A DNA stretch of 64,000 nt from CAZYFH01 sp965249175 (GTDB lineage Bacteria; Acidobacteriota; Vicinamibacteria; Vicinamibacterales; UBA8438): the NCBI GenBank assembly GCA_965249175.1, contig OZ252227.1, positions 1,240,001 to 1,304,000 of the forward strand, read 5' to 3'. This document shows positions 57,690 to 64,000 of this stretch, piece after piece. The notes beneath the pieces were generated by a model. The model had not been told where the DNA came from. It saw only the letters and a program-made list of their open reading frames with translations, and searched no databases. A program made the translations under genes and the position numbers. Within the stretch, counting starts at the first letter, position 1, and each line of letters begins with the position of its first letter.

Positions 57690-59243
57690 ATGCGCGTGAA
57701 ACACAGAGCCGGGTGGTCGCTGGTCGTGGTCTCGCTGCTGACGTCGATCGTGCTGGGCGTGGACGCCACAGGCGAAGCCGCGACGGTCCCTCTGGTCGAG
57801 GCGGTCAAGGCCGCGGACCTGGCGACCGTGCGCGCGTTGCTCGCGGACCGGGTCGACGTCAACGCCCCGGAGGCGGACGGCACGACGGCGCTCCACTGGG
57901 CGACACACCAGGGCGACCTCGGCGCCGTGAACCTCCTGCTCCGGGCAGGCGCCGACGTCACGACGCCGAACCGGTACGGCGCGACACCGCTGGCGCTCGC
58001 ATGCGGCCGGGGGGATGCGCCGATCGTGGAGGCTCTCCTCGACGCCGGCGCGGACCCGAACGGGAGCCTCGCTGAGGGTGAGACGGTGTTGATGACCGCC
58101 GCCCGGACCGGCAACGTCGACATCCTGCGACTGCTCCTGTCTCGTGGCGCGAATGTGGGCGCGCGGGAAAGCTGGCGCGGTCAAACGGCTCTCATGTGGG
58201 CGTCCGGCGAAAACCATCCAGAGGCGGTGCATGCCTTGATCGAGCTCGGCGCGCGTGTCGACGAGCGGTCGACCGCCGGATGGACGGCGCTGCTCTTTGC
58301 GGTGCGGGCCGGCGCGGACGACGCTGTTCGTGCGCTCCTTGAAGCCGGCGCCGACGTGAACGGCACGGTTCGTCCGGCGCCTACCGAGACCGCCGACGAG
58401 GGGTCCGCGGATGCGCCGGCGCGCCGCGGCGGGCCCGATGGCACCAGCGCGTTGGTGATTGCGGTGACCAATGCCCATTTCTCGCTCGCGACCTATCTGA
58501 TCGAGCGCGGCGCGGACCCGAACGCCGCCGAACAGGGCTGGTCGGCGCTCCACCAGCTCGCGTACACACGCCGGCCGAATTCGGGGAAGGGCATGCCGCC
58601 GGTGCGGATGATCGACCGGCTGGACACACTGGAGTTCGCACGGTTCCTGCTGGAGAACGGGGCTGATCCGAACACGCGGCAGACTCAGCGGTTCAACAAC
58701 GGTGAACGGAACGCCCTGAACCGGGTCGGCGCGACGCCGTACCTGCTCGCCGCGAAACACGCCGACCCGCCGTTGATGCGTCTGCTGGCCGATCACGGGG
58801 CCGACACACGTCAGGCCACGGAAGGCAACGCCTCACCCCTGATGGTCGCGGCGGGCGTCGGGATCTTCAACGTCGGCGAGAGCGCCGGGACAAACGAAGA
58901 GGCGTTCGAGGCGGTCAAGCTGGCCTACGAGCTGGGTGACCGCGACGTGGATGCCGCCGACGACAAAGGCTACACCGCGCTGCACGGCGCGGCGCTCCGG
59001 GGTGCCAACCCCATCGTGCAGTTTCTCGCTGACAACGGCGCCGACCTGCTCGCGGAGACCAGCGACTTATGGACGCCGCTGCGGATCGCCGACGGCGTGC
59101 AATACACCGGCACCGTCAAGCGGGCGGACCACACTGCCGAACTGCTTCGCCAGCTCATGAAGGCGAGGGATGTCTACGACGCGGCGCTGCACGAAAGGGA
59201 CGTCAATAGCGTCGCGGTGGTCAAGCCGAAAGCGTCTCGATAA
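57690..59243 (+). CDS. Secreted ankyrin-repeat protein
   Basis: 517 residues from ATG 57690 behind GAGGAGACC. A signal peptide then about ten ankyrin repeats (DGTTALHWATHQGDLGAVNL; GWTALLFAVRAGADDAVRAL; GYTALHGAALRGANPIVQFL), interrupted by a low-complexity linker near 230-250. Divergent from the DUF1592 gene and, in this phylum, a common companion of DUF1552/1592 clusters. Likely a periplasmic binding scaffold. Confidence 0.9.
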   Translation: MRVKHRAGWSLVVVSLLTSIVLGVDATGEAATVPLVEAVKAADLATVRALLADRVDVNAPEADGTTALHWATHQGDLGAVNLLLRAGADVTTPNRYGATPLALACGRGDAPIVEALLDAGADPNGSLAEGETVLMTAARTGNVDILRLLLSRGANVGARESWRGQTALMWASGENHPEAVHALIELGARVDERSTAGWTALLFAVRAGADDAVRALLEAGADVNGTVRPAPTETADEGSADAPARRGGPDGTSALVIAVTNAHFSLATYLIERGADPNAAEQGWSALHQLAYTRRPNSGKGMPPVRMIDRLDTLEFARFLLENGADPNTRQTQRFNNGERNALNRVGATPYLLAAKHADPPLMRLLADHGADTRQATEGNASPLMVAAGVGIFNVGESAGTNEEAFEAVKLAYELGDRDVDAADDKGYTALHGAALRGANPIVQFLADNGADLLAETSDLWTPLRIADGVQYTGTVKRADHTAELLRQLMKARDVYDAALHERDVNSVAVVKPKASR

Positions 59244-59263
59244 ATCGACGAGCCAGCTAGGGG

Positions 59264-60034
59264 TTACGGTCCACACTCGGCGGCGACCATCGTCAGGGAA
59301 CTGAGGTTGATCCGGTTCTCTTCCGGTCCCCTGATCAGAAAGCCCTTGGCTTCCATCTTGTGGCCGGCGTGCGGCGCCGGATCGGGGTAGACACTCATCA
59401 ACGCGAACGTCTGCTCGCCGAGCGGCTGCGCGCCGAGGGTCGTCAGCTCGTCGGCCGTCGATGCTGACGGGTCGGCCGTTCGCACCGGCTCGGTACCACG
59501 GGTGAGCATCCAGCCGTCGCCAGCGAGCTGGGTCAGGCAACCGACGACCCGCACCAGGGCGAAGCTCGGCACCTGCCCGGGCCCTTCCCGGTCTTCGATT
59601 CGAATGTCCGCGAGCCCATCCGCGGCCAACTCGCGGCCGCCGTCGGGAAAGCCGTTGAACTCGAGGATGTACGCCACGCTATCGAGATAGGCGGCGTCGC
59701 TGAGCGTCGCGGGGTCGTCGAACGGCATCAACGACCGGACGCGCGTGAACAGGGTGTCGACTGTGTCCTCGCGCCAATCCTGCATGAATCGATTGCCCGC
59801 GAGCGGCCGGGCCTCCTGCGATCCGCTCAGATCGGCACCGTGGCAGCTGCCGCAATGCCGCTCGTAGACCGTCTTGCCACGCGCGGCCTGGTCGGCCGTG
59901 AAGACGCCGTCCCACACGGTGGCTCGCGTTGCTTGCGACGCCGCTGCTCGACCTTCGACTCCGGTGATCATCGGTCCCATGGCCAGCGCCAGAGTTGGCA
60001 CCGTGGCGATCAGGTGTGTCGCTCTCGCCTTCAC
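59264..60034 (-). CDS. Class I cytochrome c
   Basis: 256 residues from ATG 60034. A signal-like N-terminus, then CGSCH (C61, C64, H65), GADLSGSQEARPLAGNRF and a probable Met ligand in VRSLMPFDDPATL. The C-terminal half (about 150-250) is a beta-rich extension without a second heme. Convergent with the ankyrin gene. Confidence 0.85.
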   Translation of the reverse strand: MKARATHLIATVPTLALAMGPMITGVEGRAAASQATRATVWDGVFTADQAARGKTVYERHCGSCHGADLSGSQEARPLAGNRFMQDWREDTVDTLFTRVRSLMPFDDPATLSDAAYLDSVAYILEFNGFPDGGRELAADGLADIRIEDREGPGQVPSFALVRVVGCLTQLAGDGWMLTRGTEPVRTADPSASTADELTTLGAQPLGEQTFALMSVYPDPAPHAGHKMEAKGFLIRGPEENRINLSSLTMVAAECGP

Positions 60035-60158
60035 TCTCGCAGTTCCCCCAGTCGCGCCGCGGAGTATACCAGGGGGGCCGGCGTCGCGATGGTGCGCCGA
60101 ACGCGCCTATACTCGGGCTGCGAGACCCGGCCGGCGCGAGCAAGCTGTGGGGGGGCGC

Positions 60159-60653
60159 ATGCGGCGCGTGGGGACACGGCGGAGCGAGAACAGCTCGCGC
60201 CCGCTCTGGACCTGCCCCGAGTGCGGCCAACACTACGTCACCCGCAACATGTGGCACAGTTGCGGACCGCACACGGTCGACCAGCACTTCGTCGGCAAGC
60301 CGCCTCACCTTCGCCCGCTCTTCAACGAATACGTGCGACTCGCACGCGAGCATGGGAAGCTCATCATCTCGCCGAAGAAGACCTACATCGCGCTCCAGGC
60401 GCGGGTCCGGTTCGCCAAGGTCATCGTCCGCAAGAACCACATCGTGTGCAGCGTGGCGTTTCGCCGCCAGGTGTGCCACCCGCGACTCTGGTGCGCCCTC
60501 GAGGTCCAGGGATGGTGGGAGTATCGTTTCAGGGTGCAGACGCCGTCCGACCTCGACGCCGACGTCGACGCGTGGCTCCGCGAGTCGTATGCGGTGGGCG
60601 CGCAGCGACGACCTACGAGAACGGCCCGGCTAGTGGCCCGAAGGGGGCACTAG
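60159..60653 (+). CDS. DUF5655-domain protein
   Basis: 164 residues from ATG 60159. CPECGQHYVTRNMWHSC, HFVGKPPHLRPLFNEYVRLA, SPKKTYIALQARVRFAKV match DUF5655, a small domain of unknown function resembling nucleotide-binding or transport-associated proteins. The N-terminal CPEC ... HSC could bind zinc. The 3' end overlaps the convergent PIN gene by 24 bp. Confidence 0.75.
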   Translation: MRRVGTRRSENSSRPLWTCPECGQHYVTRNMWHSCGPHTVDQHFVGKPPHLRPLFNEYVRLAREHGKLIISPKKTYIALQARVRFAKVIVRKNHIVCSVAFRRQVCHPRLWCALEVQGWWEYRFRVQTPSDLDADVDAWLRESYAVGAQRRPTRTARLVARRGH

Positions 60654-61094
60654 AGTAGCCGGGTCTACGCGATCAACCATCTCGAGCGCGTCGAAGTCGC
60701 GATCGGTCGAGAGCAGCCTGCGGATCCCACGGTCCTCCATCATCGCAACGTGGAGCGCGTCCCTGGGCGAGAGGCGACGATGCTGGAGCAGGAGGTCCAG
60801 GGCGCGGGCGGTGTGGCGTTCAGTGACCGGGAGGATTTCCGAGCAGAGCTCGGTTGCGGTTCCGTAGACGGTTCTCGCACTATCAGGTCGATTGATCGAG
60901 AAGAAGCGGTAGAGGATTTCCTGGAGTACCTCGGCGCTCGTGACGAGGGTCACGCGCTGGGCGACCGCGGCGCGAAGGGCCGCTTGACAGCGCGTGCGAA
61001 GGGGTTCGTCGGAACCCACCGCGTACATCAGGACGTTCGCATCGAGGAAGACCGCGTCATGATCATGGTTCTGGCGATTCGTCCTCGGCCGCAT
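60630..61094 (-). CDS. PIN-domain toxin (VapC-like)
   Basis: 154 residues from ATG 61094, overlapping the antitoxin by 32 bp. The four acidic residues of PIN RNases are visible: FLDANVLMYA, SAEVLQEILYRF, SPRDALHVAMM and STDRDFDAL. Likely cleaves tRNA or rRNA when freed from its partner. Confidence 0.85.
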   Translation of the reverse strand: MRPRTNRQNHDHDAVFLDANVLMYAVGSDEPLRTRCQAALRAAVAQRVTLVTSAEVLQEILYRFFSINRPDSARTVYGTATELCSEILPVTERHTARALDLLLQHRRLSPRDALHVAMMEDRGIRRLLSTDRDFDALEMVDRVDPATLVPPSGH

Positions 61095-61362
61095 GCGGTT
61101 TCTCGATGTCGGTCTTGGTTTTGAGCGCACCATACGTTCGTTCCCACTCGGAGTACGACTCCGGCACCGGTGCAGGCTCGAGCGCAAAGAGCTCGGAGAG
61201 CGCCTGTCGCTTGCGCTGTTCTCTTTCCGGCTCGAGACAGTATTTCTCGACCGATTCCCGCACGACCGCCGCCAGCTTCTTCCCTTCGTGGCGAGCAACC
61301 TGCTCCAAGGCCGAGAACTGAGGGTCGTCGAAGGTGACCTGTACCTTGCGAGTCATTGCCAT
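61063..61362 (-). CDS. Antitoxin partner of the PIN toxin (ribbon-helix-helix-like)
   Basis: About 99 residues from ATG 61362 (ATG 61356 possible). KVQVTFDDPQFSALEQVARH, KKLAAVVRESVEKYCLEPER looks like an N-terminal ribbon-helix-helix, followed by an acidic, Pro-rich tail that would wrap the toxin. The 5' position and coupling to the PIN gene fit VapB. Confidence 0.75.
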   Translation of the reverse strand: MAMTRKVQVTFDDPQFSALEQVARHEGKKLAAVVRESVEKYCLEPEREQRKRQALSELFALEPAPVPESYSEWERTYGALKTKTDIEKPHAAEDESPEP

Positions 61363-61372
61363 GAACGCAGGT

Positions 61373-61408
61373 ACTATACATGACACATGTGTGAAACGGT
61401 ATGTGTCA
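61373..61408 (-). promoter_or_regulatory. vapBC-like promoter and operator
   Basis: Minus-strand -10 TATAGT (61373-61378), no clear -35. The inverted repeat TGACACAT-12 nt-ATGTGTCA (61381-61408) covers the -35 area, as expected for autorepression. Confidence 0.65.
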
Positions 61409-61426
61409 CAGCGAACGAGTCAGCCG

Positions 61427-62080
61427 CTACCACGTCCGAGGTCGCTGCAAGATCGCCACGAGCTCCTCGCCACCGAACGCCGTGTTTCCCACCGTGAGGC
61501 TCATCACTTCGTAGCCTTCGTGTCCCGCATCGGCGAGCTCGTCGGTCAACGTCGATGTCTGCGATGTCGCCAGAAGCAGATACTCGACCAGAGGGCGCCG
61601 GTTGCCGACGTCGCGCTCGAGGATGACCACCACCTCTTCACCGCCGAACGCGCTGTCGAACACAGTCTGACCGCGATACCGAAACCCCTCCGCTGCCGCC
61701 TCGTTCAGCTCCCGCTCCATGGTCGAGGTCCGTGAGGTCGCCAGCAGCCGATAGGTGAAAGGACCCTCCGCAGCGTTGCCGCGAGAGACAATAGCAACCA
61801 CTTCGCTGCCGCCGAACGCGGTGTCACCACCCATCACGGCGTGGAACTTGAAACCCTCTGCCGCGGCCGCATTGAGCTCGCCTTCCATCGTCGACGTCCG
61901 CGATGTCGCCAGCACGCGATGCGCATAGCTGTCACCGTCTGTGGACGCGACCCCACTGAATCGGGTGCCAGCGAGGCCGGGCGCCTGGGTCGCCGGTTGA
62001 GCCGCCGCCGGCTGGCACACCCACAGCAACTGAAGGAGAACAAGCGTGGTGCCGAGCGATGCCCTGAAGCGTCGTGGCAT
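61427..62080 (-). CDS. Secreted protein with three DUF4177-like repeats
   Basis: 217 residues from ATG 62080 behind AAGGGGACTG. A signal peptide (to PAAAQ), then three 50-residue units each with ..LLATSRTSTMERELNEAAAE GF..., DSAFGGEEVVVILER-type ends. The repeats are similar enough to indicate recent duplication. Periplasmic; function unknown. Confidence 0.75.
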   Translation of the reverse strand: MPRRFRASLGTTLVLLQLLWVCQPAAAQPATQAPGLAGTRFSGVASTDGDSYAHRVLATSRTSTMEGELNAAAAEGFKFHAVMGGDTAFGGSEVVAIVSRGNAAEGPFTYRLLATSRTSTMERELNEAAAEGFRYRGQTVFDSAFGGEEVVVILERDVGNRRPLVEYLLLATSQTSTLTDELADAGHEGYEVMSLTVGNTAFGGEELVAILQRPRTW

Positions 62081-62256
62081 ATCAGTCCCCTTTGTCGAGC
62101 GGCGAATTGCTTTCCAAGAATGCACAAACGATGCCACGCGGAATCCCGGCCCGCGGCGGTCAACTCCCGCGACATCCTGGGATGTGAGTCGTACGAGACG
62201 GTTCCCCCGTGAATCGAAGGACCGCGGTCGTCCCCTAACCCAAGTGAGCTCTGGGG

Positions 62257-64000
<1,744 letters not shown>

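Overview
The window is GC-rich bacterial chromosome carrying an integrated, HK97-type siphovirus prophage. The flanking host genes (thrS, tRNA-Val, a ctpA/envC pair, ruvX-mltG, a DUF1552/DUF1592 pair, a secreted ankyrin protein, class I cytochrome c, htpG) suggest a free-living Gram-negative heterotroph. The DUF1552/DUF1592 pair is typical of Acidobacteriota (Vicinamibacteria-like) and Planctomycetota; Acidobacteriota is my best guess, but it is an inference.

Left host edge (1-841): the 5' part of thrS and an intact tRNA-Val(GAC), both on the minus strand. A 40-bp perfect direct repeat (803-842 and 45063-45102) covers the 5' half of this tRNA and bounds the prophage. Integration therefore put phage DNA upstream of the working tRNA and left a 5' fragment of it at the far end.

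Prophage (803-45102): integrase and a cargo region with an M48 protease, an unknown protein, a remnant of a second repressor and two small membrane proteins. The cI/cro-like switch has overlapping operators and apparently leaderless mRNAs. Early genes follow: excisionase-like HTH, an SSB-tipped protein, HNH, a Prim-Pol/DnaB fusion, DUF1376, a DNA methylase and a VRR-NUC-like nuclease. A decayed stretch (15.5-16.5 kb) holds gene fragments, and a HigBA toxin-antitoxin module sits inside a methylase gene. The lysis and envelope block (17.5-20.6 kb) encodes an outer-membrane barrel, a lipoprotein, a DUF1524 nuclease, an alpha/beta hydrolase and an endolysin. Then come HNH, TerS, a broken ParB-methylase, TerL and portal.

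The head operon is split between portal and prohead protease by about 4.2 kb (26207-30408) of nested IS1-like DNA. The inner unit (27335-30060) has perfect 19-bp terminal repeats and an 8-bp target duplication. It carries a transposase, a HARE-HTH-like protein, a BECR-like/DUF2283 convergent pair, a small KGG/ARW protein, and a near-perfect cloverleaf sequence beside the transposase promoter. Three KGG/ARW genes lie in the nest, two of them exactly 64 bp from element ends. Morphogenesis genes then continue: protease, capsid, connectors, tail tube, a -1 frameshifted tail chaperone, tape measure, tail protein and fibre.

Right host side (45103-64000): two MITE-like elements (45108-45267 and 51016-51179), envelope genes (S41 protease, EnvC, RuvX, MltG), a YeiH transporter, penicillin acylase, the DUF1552/DUF1592 pair, an ankyrin protein, cytochrome c, a DUF5655 protein, a VapBC-like pair, a triple-repeat secreted protein and the 3' part of htpG.
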